Source: Hyphomicrobiales bacterium (GTDB lineage: Bacteria > Pseudomonadota > Alphaproteobacteria > Rhizobiales > Rhizobiaceae). Taken from it: a DNA stretch of 64,000 nucleotides. The notes under the pieces were generated by a model. The model was given only the letters and a program-made list of their open reading frames with translations, was not told the DNA's origin and did not search any database. Positions 27,644 to 37,224 of the stretch are shown piece after piece. Each line of letters begins with the position of its first letter. Positions within the stretch are counted from its first letter, which is position 1. The position numbers were made by a program, and so were the translations under genes. The stretch covers positions 1 to 64,000 of the forward strand of contig UCEU01000028.1 in assembly GCA_900471485.1 (NCBI GenBank). The letters run 5' to 3'.

Positions 27644-28249
27644 ATGGCAAAGCGAGTCACCGGCCCGGAAATCGAAAAACTCATCCAGTTGCTGGCGAAG
27701 GTGCCGGGCCTCGGCCCGCGCTCGGCGCGCCGCGCAGCACTCCATCTGATCAAGAAGAAGGACCAGCTGCTCGGTCCGCTTGCCGCCTCGATGGGCGAGG
27801 CCTACGACAAGGTCAAGATCTGCTCGCGCTGCGGCAATGTCGACACGTCCGATCCTTGCACCGTCTGCACCGATAATCGCCGTGACCAGTCGCTGATCAT
27901 CGTCGTCGAGGACGTCTCGGATCTCTGGGCGCTGGAACGCGCCGGCGCGCTCAATGCCGCCTACCACGTGCTCGGCGGCACGCTCTCGCCACTCGATGGC
28001 GTCGGGCCGGATGATCTCAACATTCGCGGCCTGATCGAGCGCGTCGGCGAAGGCGGCATCAAGGAAATCATCATCGCCGTCAACGCGACGGTCGAGGGCC
28101 AAACCACAGCCCACTATATAACCGACCAGCTGGCAGGGCTCGACGTCAAGATCACCCGTCTTGCTCACGGCGTGCCTGTCGGCGGCGAGCTCGATTATCT
28201 CGACGAGGGCACGCTGACGGCGGCCCTTCGGGCGCGAACGGCGATATGA
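27644..28249 (+). CDS. recR: Recombination protein RecR
   Basis: RecR works with RecF and RecO in gap repair. The product is 201 residues, the standard length. It has the N-terminal helix-hairpin-helix (VPGLGPRSARRAALHL), a zinc finger CSRC...CTVC near 60-77, and a Toprim domain from about 80 (IIVVEDVSDLWALE...). The stop overlaps an upstream in-frame ATG of the next gene. Confidence 0.95.
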   Translation: MAKRVTGPEIEKLIQLLAKVPGLGPRSARRAALHLIKKKDQLLGPLAASMGEAYDKVKICSRCGNVDTSDPCTVCTDNRRDQSLIIVVEDVSDLWALERAGALNAAYHVLGGTLSPLDGVGPDDLNIRGLIERVGEGGIKEIIIAVNATVEGQTTAHYITDQLAGLDVKITRLAHGVPVGGELDYLDEGTLTAALRARTAI

Positions 28250-28260
28250 GGGAAAAAGTT

Positions 28261-29511
28261 ATGGCAAGGAATATCCGGCACGCCCTCGCTACGCTGCTCG
28301 CCATCCTCTCAACCACCGCTGCCGCCCACGCCGCCCCTTCCAAGGCGGCGGTGGAAGCGCAGTTTGAAAGCTGGGTGCAGACCGATGTCTGGCCGGAGGC
28401 GCAAAAGAAGGGCATTTCCCGCAGCGCCTTCGAAGCAGCCTTTTCAGGTGTCGAACTCGACTGGTCGCTGACCGACCTTGCCCCTCCCGGCTTCCCGCCG
28501 CCGAAGCAACAGAAGCAGACCCAGGCCGAATTCTCCTCGCCCGCGCCATATTTCAACGACGACCGCCTGAAGCGGCTGGCGGCAACCGGTCGCGGCTTCC
28601 AGTCGCAATATGCCTCGACGCTGAAGAAGATCGAGAAGACCTATGGCGTCCCCGGCTCGGTCGTGCTCGCCATCTGGGGCCGAGAAACCGGCTTCGGCGC
28701 CGCGAAGATCCCGAATTCAGCGATCGAGGTGCTGGCCACCAAGGCCTTCATGTCGACGCGCAAGGAAATGTTCCGTACCGAACTTCTGGCCGCGCTCGAT
28801 ATCATCAACCGGGGCGATTCGACGCCGGCCGAGTTCAAGGGCTCGTCCGCCGGCGCACTCGGCCAGCCGCAGTTCATGCCGACGAGCTACCTCAAGTATG
28901 CTGTCGATTTCGATGGTGACGGCCATCCCAATATCTGGACCTCGGTGCCGGATACGCTGGCCTCGATCGCCAATTTTCTGGTGCAGAAAGGCTGGCAGAA
29001 GGGCCGGGGCTGGGGTTACGAGGTAACGATCCCCGCACAGGTTTCCTGCGCCCAAGAAGGCCCGGATCTTGCCAAGCCCATGGGCCACTGGACGTCGCTC
29101 GGCATTGCGCGCATTTCGGGCAAAGCCTTCGGTTCCGCTGAAAGCAAGGCCTCGGGCATGATGATGGTGCCGGCCGGTCGCGACGGCCCGGAATTCCTTG
29201 TGACGCCGAATTTCTACGTCATCAAGGAATACAACAATTCCGATCTCTACGCCCTCTACATCGGCAACCTCGCCGATCGCATCGCCTATGGCTCCGGCGC
29301 ATTCCAGGGTGCGTGGGGCGATGTCGGCAAGATGCTGCGCTCGGATGTCGCCACCATGCAAAAGGCGCTGGAGAAGAAGGGCTATGACGTCGGCGGCTCC
29401 GATGGCCTGCCCGGCTACAAGACGCGCCGCTCCATCGGCCAGTGGCAGGAAAAGAACGGCATGAAGCCGACCTGCTATCCCGAGGCGCATATGATCGGCA
29501 AGCTGAAATAA
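28261..29511 (+). CDS. Lytic murein transglycosylase (MltB type)
   Basis: The enzyme cleaves peptidoglycan glycan strands in the periplasm. The product is 416 residues from the ATG at 28261, which has GAGG nine bases upstream; the ATG at 28246, overlapping the recR stop, is an alternative. After a signal peptide (ARNIRHALATLLAILSTTAAAHA) comes the SLT_2 domain with catalytic Glu in IWGRETGFG and ALGQPQFMPTSYLKYAVDFDGDGHPNIW. A peptidoglycan-binding domain ends the protein (about 350-416). Confidence 0.92.
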   Translation: MARNIRHALATLLAILSTTAAAHAAPSKAAVEAQFESWVQTDVWPEAQKKGISRSAFEAAFSGVELDWSLTDLAPPGFPPPKQQKQTQAEFSSPAPYFNDDRLKRLAATGRGFQSQYASTLKKIEKTYGVPGSVVLAIWGRETGFGAAKIPNSAIEVLATKAFMSTRKEMFRTELLAALDIINRGDSTPAEFKGSSAGALGQPQFMPTSYLKYAVDFDGDGHPNIWTSVPDTLASIANFLVQKGWQKGRGWGYEVTIPAQVSCAQEGPDLAKPMGHWTSLGIARISGKAFGSAESKASGMMMVPAGRDGPEFLVTPNFYVIKEYNNSDLYALYIGNLADRIAYGSGAFQGAWGDVGKMLRSDVATMQKALEKKGYDVGGSDGLPGYKTRRSIGQWQEKNGMKPTCYPEAHMIGKLK

Positions 29512-29513
29512 AT

Positions 29514-31145
29514 TCAGTGGTGCAGGTCGATATGCGCCTTGAAGAAGACGTCGTCGCTTGGCGGAATGGCCTGGCGTTCGATCATCCGATGCACATGCGG
29601 AGCGGCCTCGCCACGATGCAGCGCCCGTAGCCGGTCGGTGTTTTCGCCGTCGACCTGGGTCCGGCGCTGGTTGTGGCGGATGTATTCGACCCATGTCGGC
29701 GTGTGATAGGTCTCCGTCCAGTGTCCGGGCTTTTCCAGGTCACGCATCAGCGCCCAGTTGCGCGCGCCGTCGCGGATGCGGATGCGCCGCCGCTCGCCCA
29801 TCAGCATCAGGAACTCCGGCACGTCGCTGTCATCGATCTCGTAGTCCACCTGGATGACCACGGGTCCGCTGCGCGGCGTGATGTCGAGGCCGAGCGACGG
29901 CTCGGTAAAGCGGTTGAGCGGATCGAGGTTGAGCGACGCGAAGGCCGGCATGGAGAACTTCAGGCCGATCACGATGCCGAAGAGCATGACGACGGCGGAG
30001 AGGAGCAGCGCGTTGGCGACGCCATAGCTGTCGGCCGCGAGACCCCAAAGCCAGCTGCCGCCTGCGATCCCGCCGAACGTCACGGTCTGGTAGAGCGACA
30101 GCGCCCGCCCGACCACCCAGCGCGGCGTCGAAAGCTGCACGATCGTGTTGAACAGCGACAGCGCCAGCACCCAGCAGGCACCGGAGATCACCAGCCCGGC
30201 GCAGGTCAGTGCCGAAATCGGACTGTAGGCGGCGATGCCGGCGCTGAGCGCGAAGCCCGCAAAGGAGAGGCGCACGATCGTCTCGCTGGAAAACCGCTCG
30301 CGCAGCCGCGCGTTCAGCACTGCCCCGCCGATCGCGCCGATGCCGAAAGAGCCGAGCATCAGGCCGTAGGTCAGCGGACCGCCCACCACCAGCTCCAGCG
30401 CCACGATGGGGAGCAGAGCGAGGATCGAGCTGGCGCTGACGCCGAAGACGAGACCGCGCAGCATCACCTTTTGCAGGTTGGGCGACATCGAGATGTAGCG
30501 CAGCCCAGCGAAGATCGCGCTGCCCAGCGCTTCGCGCGGCAGCGTCGAGACGGGGTAGCTCGGTTTCCAACGCACCAGCGCGTAGATCAGCGCGAAATAG
30601 CTCACCGTGTTGACTGCGAAAGCGGCCGCGGCACCCGCAGCCGCGACGATGATGCCGCCGAGCGCAGGTCCGACGCTGCGGGTGATGTTGAAACCGACAC
30701 TGTTCAGGGTGACGGCGCCCGGCAGGTCCGCGCGCGGAACCATGTCTCCCACCGACGCCTGCCAGGAAGGATTGTTCAATGCCGTGCCGCAGCCGAGCAG
30801 GAAGGTGAACAGCAAAAGCAGCCAGGGAGAAAGCAGACCAAAAAATGCAAAGGCGCTGAGCAGCGCCGAGACCGCCAGCATGAAACACTGCGCCGTCAGC
30901 ATCACGCGCCTTCTGTCGAAGCTGTCGGCAAGCGCACCCGAGACCAGCGAGAACAGCATGATCGGAAGCGCCGTGGAGGTCTGCACCAGCGCCACCATGT
31001 CGCCCGAGGCGGTGATCATGGTCATCATCCACGCGGCACCCACCGCCTGGATCAGGCCGCCGAAGTTCGATGCGATGCTGGCGAACCAGATGGTACGGTA
31101 TGTCTCGTGCCGCAGAGGCGCCAATGTCGATGAGGTATAGGCCAC
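29514..31145 (-). CDS. MFS transporter (MFS_3/EntS-like) with extra C-terminal domain
   Basis: The product is 543 residues. Twelve hydrophobic helices occupy about residues 1-410, starting with LRHETYRTIWFASIASNFGGLIQAVGAAWMM and the A-loop LADSFDRRRVML, as in the enterobactin-exporter-like MFS_3 family. A soluble tail of about 120 residues follows (VVIQVDYEIDDSDVPEFLMLM...WTETYHTPTWVEYIRHNQRRT), resembling an antibiotic-biosynthesis-monooxygenase fold and found on many members. The start is a GTG at 31145 with GGGAG five bases before it. The substrate is unknown. Confidence 0.85.
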   Translation of the reverse strand: MAYTSSTLAPLRHETYRTIWFASIASNFGGLIQAVGAAWMMTMITASGDMVALVQTSTALPIMLFSLVSGALADSFDRRRVMLTAQCFMLAVSALLSAFAFFGLLSPWLLLLFTFLLGCGTALNNPSWQASVGDMVPRADLPGAVTLNSVGFNITRSVGPALGGIIVAAAGAAAAFAVNTVSYFALIYALVRWKPSYPVSTLPREALGSAIFAGLRYISMSPNLQKVMLRGLVFGVSASSILALLPIVALELVVGGPLTYGLMLGSFGIGAIGGAVLNARLRERFSSETIVRLSFAGFALSAGIAAYSPISALTCAGLVISGACWVLALSLFNTIVQLSTPRWVVGRALSLYQTVTFGGIAGGSWLWGLAADSYGVANALLLSAVVMLFGIVIGLKFSMPAFASLNLDPLNRFTEPSLGLDITPRSGPVVIQVDYEIDDSDVPEFLMLMGERRRIRIRDGARNWALMRDLEKPGHWTETYHTPTWVEYIRHNQRRTQVDGENTDRLRALHRGEAAPHVHRMIERQAIPPSDDVFFKAHIDLHH

Positions 31146-31244
31146 GATTGCTCCCGCTCGATGCTCCCGTCCGCAATGCTATATAAGCGAAAGGCTGATT
31201 CTGGCCACAGGCCTCGCGTCCACGGCGCCGCCGATCCCGAGGAG

Positions 31245-31273
31245 CTTGCAATTTTGCGGAAACCGGCCTATAT
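31245..31273 (+). promoter_or_regulatory. Promoter of the rimP-nusA-infB operon
   Basis: CTTGCA (31245-31250), a 17-base spacer and CTATAT (31268-31273) closely match the rhizobial consensus CTTGAC-N17-CTATAT. It lies just upstream of the terminator-like hairpin and about 105 bases before the rimP start. Confidence 0.78.
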
Positions 31274-31300
31274 GGCTCTCAAATCTTGATCGCATTGATG

Positions 31301-31331
31301 AAGAGTGGGCCGCAAGGACCCGCTCTTTTTT
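31301..31331 (+). promoter_or_regulatory. Terminator-like hairpin in the rimP leader (probable attenuator)
   Basis: AAGAGTGGG (31301-31309) pairs with CCCGCTCTT (31319-31327), with one G-T pair, and runs into six T. It begins about 20 bases after the predicted transcription start and 48 bases before the rimP TTG. A terminator in this place makes premature termination, or NusA-dependent attenuation of the operon encoding NusA itself, plausible. Confidence 0.65.
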
Positions 31332-31378
31332 ATTACCGCGATCACCCGAAATGCATGAAATTGCTAGGAGCGTATCGC

Positions 31379-31984
31379 TTGTCGGATCCGACGAACGCAG
31401 ACAACCAACTTGAGCCGCGGCTGATCACGGAAACCGGCCTCGACCAGCGCCTTGCCGACATCGTCGAGCCCGTGCTGATCGACCTCGGTTACCGCCTGAT
31501 CCGTGTTCGCATGCTGAACCAGAACGGCGCCACCATGCAGATCATGGCCGAGCGCAACGACGGAACCATGGACGTCGAGGGCTGCGAGGAGGTCTCGATG
31601 GCCGTTTCCCCGGTTCTCGATGTGGAAGATCCCATCGATAAAGAGTATCATCTGGAAGTGTCGTCGCCCGGCATCGACCGTCCAATGGTGCGCAAGTCCG
31701 ATTTCGCGCGCTGGCAGGGTCACCTGCTGAAGTGCGAAACGTCGATTATGGTCGGCAACCGCAAGCGCTTCCGCGGTAAGATCGTCTCGAGCGACGTCGA
31801 TGGCTTCACGCTCGAGCGCGACCAGGTTTCCGAGGGCGAAGAACTGAATATCGTTATTCCGTTCACGGCTCTTGCCGATGCAAAGCTCATTCTGACCGAC
31901 GATCTGATCCGTGATGCCCTGCGCGCCGACAAGCTGGCGAAGGCAGAGGCCGCGAACCAGAACGACGCTGAAGACGAAGAATAA
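31379..31984 (+). CDS. rimP: Ribosome maturation factor RimP (TTG start)
   Basis: RimP assists 30S subunit assembly. The product is 201 residues. ITETGLDQRLADIVEPVLIDLGYRLIRVRM and EYHLEVSSPGIDRPMVRKSDFARWQG are conserved family stretches. The frame is open to 31286, but that part contains the terminator hairpin; GGAG eight bases before the TTG at 31379 (TTGTCGGATCCG) gives the expected N-terminus. It is the first gene of the nusA-infB operon. Confidence 0.93.
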   Translation: MSDPTNADNQLEPRLITETGLDQRLADIVEPVLIDLGYRLIRVRMLNQNGATMQIMAERNDGTMDVEGCEEVSMAVSPVLDVEDPIDKEYHLEVSSPGIDRPMVRKSDFARWQGHLLKCETSIMVGNRKRFRGKIVSSDVDGFTLERDQVSEGEELNIVIPFTALADAKLILTDDLIRDALRADKLAKAEAANQNDAEDEE

Positions 31985-32046
31985 ACCGATCAACTTGTGG
32001 CACCAGGGTAAGGGAACCCCGGGCGCCTAGACGGAGAGAAAAGACA

Positions 32047-33651
32047 ATGGCAGTCAGTGCGAACCGGCTCGAACTTCTGCAGATCGCAGATGCAGTGGCG
32101 CGCGAAAAGGTCATCGACCGCGAAATCGTGCTCGCCGCAATGGCCGATGCGATCCAGAAGGCAGCACGCTCCCGTTATGGCACCGAGTCCAACATCCGGG
32201 CCGACATCAATCCGAAGACCGGCGAAATCCGCCTTCAGCGCCTGCTCGAAGTCGTCGAGAAGGCCGAGGATTACTCGACGCAGATCCCGCTCGAACTGGC
32301 CCGCGACCGCAACCCGGACGCAGCCCTTGGCGATTTCATCGCCGATCCGTTGCCGCCGATGGATTTCGGCCGTATCGCCGCCCAGTCCGCCAAGCAGGTC
32401 ATCGTCCAGAAGGTTCGCGAAGCCGAGCGTGATCGTCAGTTCGACGAATTCAAGGATCGCGTCGGCGAAATCGTCAACGGCACCGTCAAGCGCGTCGAAT
32501 ACGGCAACGTCATCGTCGACCTCGGCCGTGGCGAAGGCATCATCCGCCGCGACGAAATGATCCCGCGCGAAAACGTTCGCTATGGCGATCGTGTCCGTGC
32601 ATACGTATATGACGTTCGTCGCGAACAGCGCGGCCCGCAGATCTTCCTGTCGCGCACGCATCCGCAGTTCATGGTCAAGCTCTTCACCATGGAAGTGCCG
32701 GAAATCTACGACGGTATCATCCAGGTGAAGTCGGTTGCCCGCGATCCGGGTTCGCGCGCCAAGATCGCCGTGATCTCGAACGACAGTTCGATCGATCCGG
32801 TCGGCGCCTGCGTCGGTATGCGTGGTTCGCGCGTTCAGGCCGTCGTCGGCGAGCTCCAGGGCGAAAAGATCGACATCATTCCCTGGTCGCAGGACCCGGC
32901 GACCTTCGTCGTCAACGCCCTGCAGCCGGCTGAAGTCGCCAAGGTCGTTCTCGATGAAGATGCCGAGCGCATCGAAGTCGTGGTTCCGGACGAGCAGCTG
33001 TCGCTGGCCATCGGCCGCCGCGGTCAGAACGTTCGCCTCGCATCGCAGCTGACCGGCTGGGATATCGACATCATGACGGAAGCCGAAGAATCGGAACGCC
33101 GTCAGAAGGAATTCAACGAGCGCACCAACCTGTTCATGGATTCGCTCGACGTCGACGAAATGGTCGGCCAGGTTCTGGCTTCGGAAGGCTTTGCAGCCGT
33201 TGAGGAACTGGCATACGTCGACCTCGACGAAATCGCCTCGATCGACGGTTTCGACGAAGATACCGCGCAGGAAATCCAGACCCGCGCCCGCGAGTATCTC
33301 GAAAAGCTCGAAGCCGAGATGGACGAGAAGCGCAAGTCGCTCGGCGTTTCCGACGAACTTCGCGGTATCGACGGCATGACCGCCCAGATGATGGTCGCGC
33401 TCGGCGAAGACGGCATCAAGACGATGGAAGACTTCGCCGGCTGCGCAGCCGACGATCTCGTCGGCTGGAGCGAGCGCAAGAACGGCGAAACCAAGAAGTT
33501 CGAGGGTCTGTTCTCGAAGTTCGACGTTTCCCGCGTCGAAGCCGAACAGATGGTCGTTCAGGCCCGCCTCGCGGCTGGCTGGATCACCGAGGAAGACCTC
33601 GCGAAGGAAGCGGAAGCTGAAGAAGCTCCCGAGGCCGAGCAGGAAGTTTAA
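32047..33651 (+). CDS. nusA: Transcription termination/antitermination factor NusA
   Basis: NusA binds RNA polymerase and nascent RNA to modulate pausing, termination and antitermination. The product is 534 residues: N-terminal domain 1-125, S1 domain about 135-200 (GEIVNGTVKRVEYGNVIVDLG), KH1 with GMRGSR near 258, KH2 with GRRGQN near 322, and two C-terminal helical repeats (365-520) ending in an acidic tail. Its TAA overlaps the next ATG (TAATG). Confidence 0.96.
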   Translation: MAVSANRLELLQIADAVAREKVIDREIVLAAMADAIQKAARSRYGTESNIRADINPKTGEIRLQRLLEVVEKAEDYSTQIPLELARDRNPDAALGDFIADPLPPMDFGRIAAQSAKQVIVQKVREAERDRQFDEFKDRVGEIVNGTVKRVEYGNVIVDLGRGEGIIRRDEMIPRENVRYGDRVRAYVYDVRREQRGPQIFLSRTHPQFMVKLFTMEVPEIYDGIIQVKSVARDPGSRAKIAVISNDSSIDPVGACVGMRGSRVQAVVGELQGEKIDIIPWSQDPATFVVNALQPAEVAKVVLDEDAERIEVVVPDEQLSLAIGRRGQNVRLASQLTGWDIDIMTEAEESERRQKEFNERTNLFMDSLDVDEMVGQVLASEGFAAVEELAYVDLDEIASIDGFDEDTAQEIQTRAREYLEKLEAEMDEKRKSLGVSDELRGIDGMTAQMMVALGEDGIKTMEDFAGCAADDLVGWSERKNGETKKFEGLFSKFDVSRVEAEQMVVQARLAAGWITEEDLAKEAEAEEAPEAEQEV

Positions 33652-34340
33652 TGTCTACGCGTGAGCCTACCGTTTCTCCTGAGGACGACGATCTTGCAGG
33701 TTATGACGTGAATGGTCGCATGTGCATCGTGACGCGCGAAAGCGGATCGCCGGATGAGCTGATCCGCTTCGTCGCCGCTCCCGATGGAACGGTCGTCCCC
33801 GATCTGAAGCGTCAGCTTCCGGGTCGTGGCTGCTGGGTGAAAATCGACCGCGCTTTGGTCGACAAGGCCGTGGCGAAGAAGTCCTTCGCCCGCGCCTTGA
33901 AAGCGGATGTGAAGGTGGCGGCCGACCTCGGCGAGGCCGTCGACAGGCTGCTGCTGCAGCAGGTCATGCAGATGATGAACATGGCCCGCAAGGCCGGACA
34001 GTTCATCACCGGCTCCTCGAAAGTGGATGCCGCGATTAGAAGTGGCGCCGCCATCGCGGTGTTCCACGCGACGGACGCCGCGGCCGACGGCGTGAGAAAG
34101 ATCGACCAGGCCCGCAAGGCCTGGCACCTCGGAATGGAGACCGAGGAGGAAATACCTTCCTACCAGCTCTTCTCGGAGGGCGAAATGGAAGGCCTGATGG
34201 GCCAGAACGCTTTTATCCATGCTGCAGTGCTTGCAGGGCAGGCGGGTGAGGGTGTAGTGAAGCGCGCAAAGATGCTTGAGCAGTACCGCAATGGCGGTCA
34301 GTCCCGGGCAGCGGGCGGCGCTGGCCGGCAAAAACAATGA
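33651..34340 (+). CDS. YlxR (DUF448) and L7Ae-like RNA-binding fusion protein
   Basis: The product is 229 residues. The N-terminal part (20-95) is a YlxR domain: MCIVTRESGSPDELIRFVAAPDGTVVPDLKRQLPGRGCWV. The C-terminal part (about 105-200) resembles the L7Ae/L30e/YlxQ fold (LLQQVMQMMNMARKAGQFITGSSKVDAAIRSGAAIAVFHATDAA). In firmicutes ylxR and ylxQ are separate neighbouring genes between nusA and infB; in alphaproteobacteria they are fused, as here. A role in RNA binding near ribosomes is inferred. Confidence 0.92.
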   Translation: MSTREPTVSPEDDDLAGYDVNGRMCIVTRESGSPDELIRFVAAPDGTVVPDLKRQLPGRGCWVKIDRALVDKAVAKKSFARALKADVKVAADLGEAVDRLLLQQVMQMMNMARKAGQFITGSSKVDAAIRSGAAIAVFHATDAAADGVRKIDQARKAWHLGMETEEEIPSYQLFSEGEMEGLMGQNAFIHAAVLAGQAGEGVVKRAKMLEQYRNGGQSRAAGGAGRQKQ

Positions 34341-34440
34341 TACGGTCACCGGCTTGCCCGGTCCCAACATCATTGATCGACATATTTGATTGACAGGGCC
34401 TGATGACGTCATCGCTCCCTGTCCGAAGGAACGGGAACGA

Positions 34441-37167
34441 ATGACCGATAGCAATGACGACAAGACACTGAACGGACCGGGCAAGAAGACTCTGACCCTG
34501 AAGCCGTCGGGCGTGAGCCAGGGCACCGTGCGCCAGGATATGGGCCGCGGCCGCACCAAGGCGGTCGTTGTCGAAACCCGCAAGCGGCGCCCGATGCGCC
34601 CCGAAGACGAACGTCCCATCACTCCGGTAGCAGCGCCGCCGGCGCCCGTGCGCGCCGCTGAACCGGCTCCCGCGCCAGTGCAGGCGCCTGTTCAGGCGCG
34701 TCCGCAGCAGCCGCAGCAGCAGCGTCCCTATCAGGGTGGCCAGCCGTCGCGTCCGCAGCCGTCCTCGCAGCCTTTGCGCCAGCAGGACCGCCCGCGTCCC
34801 GTCGTGCTGAACCATCTCTCGCCTGAGGAAATGGACGCCCGCCGTCGTGCGCTCGCCATGGCCCAGGTTCGCGACGCCGAAGACGCGGTTCGCCGCGCCG
34901 AGGAAGAAAAGCGCCGCGCCGCCGAGGAAATCGCGCGTCAGGCCGCCGAGGCGGAAGAGGCCAAGGTTCGTGCTGCCGAAGAGGCAGCTCGTGCTGCCGA
35001 AGCCGCTGCTGCTCCGCCGGCTCCGGCCGCTCCCGCTCAGTCGGAAGCGCCGCGCGCTGCCGCGCCTGCCGTGCGTCGCACCGATAACGCTGCATCGCCG
35101 TCGCAGGCCCGTCCGGCTCCGGGCGGCGCTCCTGCCGCTCCCGGCGTTCGCCGTCGCGAAAACGACGAAGACGACCGTGGCGCACCGCGCGGCGGTGCTC
35201 CTGTCCGTGGCCGCGTCGTACGTCCGGAACCGGCAAAGCCGGTCACCACGCGCCCGAAGGGCGACGATGGCCGCCGCCAGGGCAAGCTGACGATCACCGC
35301 TGCAAGCACGGATGACGACGGTAACAACCGTGGCCGCTCGATGGCCGCCATGCGCCGTCGCCAGGAAAAGTTCCGCCGTAGCCAGATCCAGGAAACCCGC
35401 GAAAAGGTCATTCGCGAAGTCGTCCTGCCTGAGACCATCACCATTCAGGAACTGTCGCAGCGTATGTCTGAACGCGCCGTCGACGTCATCAAGTACCTGA
35501 TGAAGGAAGGCCAGATGATGAAGCCGGGCGACGTCATCGACGCCGACCTCGCTGAACTCATCGCCGGGGAATTCGGCCACACCGTCAAGCGCGTTTCGGA
35601 ATCCGACGTCGAAGAAGGTATCTTCGACCGGGCTGACGATGCCGGCGAAATGGTGTCGCGTCCGCCAGTCGTCACCATCATGGGTCACGTCGACCACGGC
35701 AAGACCTCGCTGCTCGACGCCATCCGTCAGGCAAACGTCGTCTCGGGCGAAGCCGGCGGCATCACCCAGCACATCGGTGCCTATCAGGTCGAACAGAACG
35801 GCCAGAAGATCACCTTCATCGACACCCCCGGCCACGCCGCTTTCACGGCCATGCGTGCCCGTGGTGCGCAGGCAACCGATATCGCGATCCTCGTCGTCGC
35901 GGCCGACGACAGCGTCATGCCGCAGACGATCGAATCCATCAGCCACGCCAAGGCTGCCGGTGTTCCGATCATCGTGGCGATCAACAAGATCGACAAGCAC
36001 GAAGCCAATCCGGACAAGGTCCGTCAGCAGCTTCTGCAGCACGAAGTCTTCGTTGAATCGCTCGGCGGTGAAGTGCTCGACGTCGAAGTGTCGGCGAAGA
36101 ACAAAACCAACCTCGACAAGCTGCTCGAAGCCGTCCTGCTGCAGGCCGAAATCCTCGACCTCAAGGCCGACCCGAACCGCACCGCCGAAGGTATCGTGAT
36201 CGAAGCCCAGCTCGACCGTGGTCGTGGTGCGGTTGCGACCGTGCTCGTCCAGAAGGGCACGCTGAAGCCCGGTCAGATCATCGTTGCCGGCGACCAGTGG
36301 GGCCGCGTTCGCGCGCTCGTCACCGACAAGGGCGACCATGTCAAGGAAGCGGGTCCGGCCATGCCGGTCGAAGTGCTCGGCCTGTCCGGCACGCCTGCTG
36401 CCGGTGACAAGTTCGCCGTCGTCGAAAACGAGAGCCGCGCTCGCGAGATTTCCGAATATCGCCAGCGTCTGGCCCGCGACAAGGCGGTTGCCCGCCAGAC
36501 CGGTCAGCGTGGTTCGCTCGAACAGATGATGAGCAAGCTGCAGAACACCGGCTTCAAGGAATTCCCGCTGCTCATCAAGGGCGACGTGCAGGGTTCGATC
36601 GAAGCGATCATCGGTGCTCTCGACAAGCTCGGCACCGACGAAGTGCGGGCACGCATCGTCCATTCGGGCGCCGGTGCCATCACGGAATCGGATCTGGCGC
36701 TTGCCGAATCCTCCGACGCCGCGATCATCGGCTTCAACGTCCGTGCCAACGCACAGGCACGTGTCGCCGCCGAACGCGCTGGCATCGAGATCCGCTACTA
36801 CAACATCATCTACGATCTGGTGGATGACGTTAAGGCAGCGATGTCGGGTCTGCTCACGCCGGAGCGCCGCGAAACCTTCCTCGGCAATGCCGAGATCCTC
36901 GAGGTGTTCAACATCACCAAGACCGGCAAGGTCGCCGGTTGCCGCGTCACCGAAGGCAAGGTCGAACGTGGTGCTGGCGTCCGCCTCATCCGCGACAACG
37001 TTGTCATCCACGAAGGCAAGCTCAAGACGCTCAAGCGCTTCAAGGACGAAGTATCGGAAGTTCCGGTTGGTCAGGAATGCGGTATGGCCTTCGAGAACTA
37101 CGAGGACATCCGCGCGGGCGATGTCATCGAATGCTTCCGCGTCGAGCATATCACCCGTACGCTCTGA
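34441..37167 (+). CDS. infB: Translation initiation factor IF-2
   Basis: IF-2 is the GTPase that brings initiator tRNA to the 30S subunit. The product is 908 residues. A disordered Ala/Pro/Gln/Arg/Glu-rich N-terminal region (about 50-300) precedes the IF2_N domain (about 325-380). G1 is GHVDHGKTS from about 415, G3 DTPGHAAFTAMRARG, G4 NKIDK, and domains II-IV follow. The start at 34441 (MTDSNDDKTLNGPGKKTLTLKPSG) is the family start; the frame is open to 34390. A 1028-codon frame on the opposite strand is a composition artefact. Confidence 0.96.
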   Translation: MTDSNDDKTLNGPGKKTLTLKPSGVSQGTVRQDMGRGRTKAVVVETRKRRPMRPEDERPITPVAAPPAPVRAAEPAPAPVQAPVQARPQQPQQQRPYQGGQPSRPQPSSQPLRQQDRPRPVVLNHLSPEEMDARRRALAMAQVRDAEDAVRRAEEEKRRAAEEIARQAAEAEEAKVRAAEEAARAAEAAAAPPAPAAPAQSEAPRAAAPAVRRTDNAASPSQARPAPGGAPAAPGVRRRENDEDDRGAPRGGAPVRGRVVRPEPAKPVTTRPKGDDGRRQGKLTITAASTDDDGNNRGRSMAAMRRRQEKFRRSQIQETREKVIREVVLPETITIQELSQRMSERAVDVIKYLMKEGQMMKPGDVIDADLAELIAGEFGHTVKRVSESDVEEGIFDRADDAGEMVSRPPVVTIMGHVDHGKTSLLDAIRQANVVSGEAGGITQHIGAYQVEQNGQKITFIDTPGHAAFTAMRARGAQATDIAILVVAADDSVMPQTIESISHAKAAGVPIIVAINKIDKHEANPDKVRQQLLQHEVFVESLGGEVLDVEVSAKNKTNLDKLLEAVLLQAEILDLKADPNRTAEGIVIEAQLDRGRGAVATVLVQKGTLKPGQIIVAGDQWGRVRALVTDKGDHVKEAGPAMPVEVLGLSGTPAAGDKFAVVENESRAREISEYRQRLARDKAVARQTGQRGSLEQMMSKLQNTGFKEFPLLIKGDVQGSIEAIIGALDKLGTDEVRARIVHSGAGAITESDLALAESSDAAIIGFNVRANAQARVAAERAGIEIRYYNIIYDLVDDVKAAMSGLLTPERRETFLGNAEILEVFNITKTGKVAGCRVTEGKVERGAGVRLIRDNVVIHEGKLKTLKRFKDEVSEVPVGQECGMAFENYEDIRAGDVIECFRVEHITRTL

Positions 37168-37190
37168 TCGTGCGAGACTAGAGTTGTGGA

Positions 37191-37221
37191 CGGGCGCCGG
37201 ATCATATGAGGCCGGCGCCCG
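37191..37221 (+). terminator. Strong intercistronic hairpin between infB and rbfA
   Basis: CGGGCGCCGG (37191-37200) and CCGGCGCCCG (37212-37221) make a perfect 10-bp stem 24 bases after the infB stop, with CTTTT following. It may give partial termination or stabilise the infB message, since rbfA and truB continue immediately. Confidence 0.55.
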
Positions 37222-37224
37222 AAC

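Noticed and set aside
29673..31133. A 486-codon frame opposite the MFS transporter gene
   Set aside because: Composition (Arg, Gln, His, Ala) is typical of the complement of a membrane protein gene; no motif.
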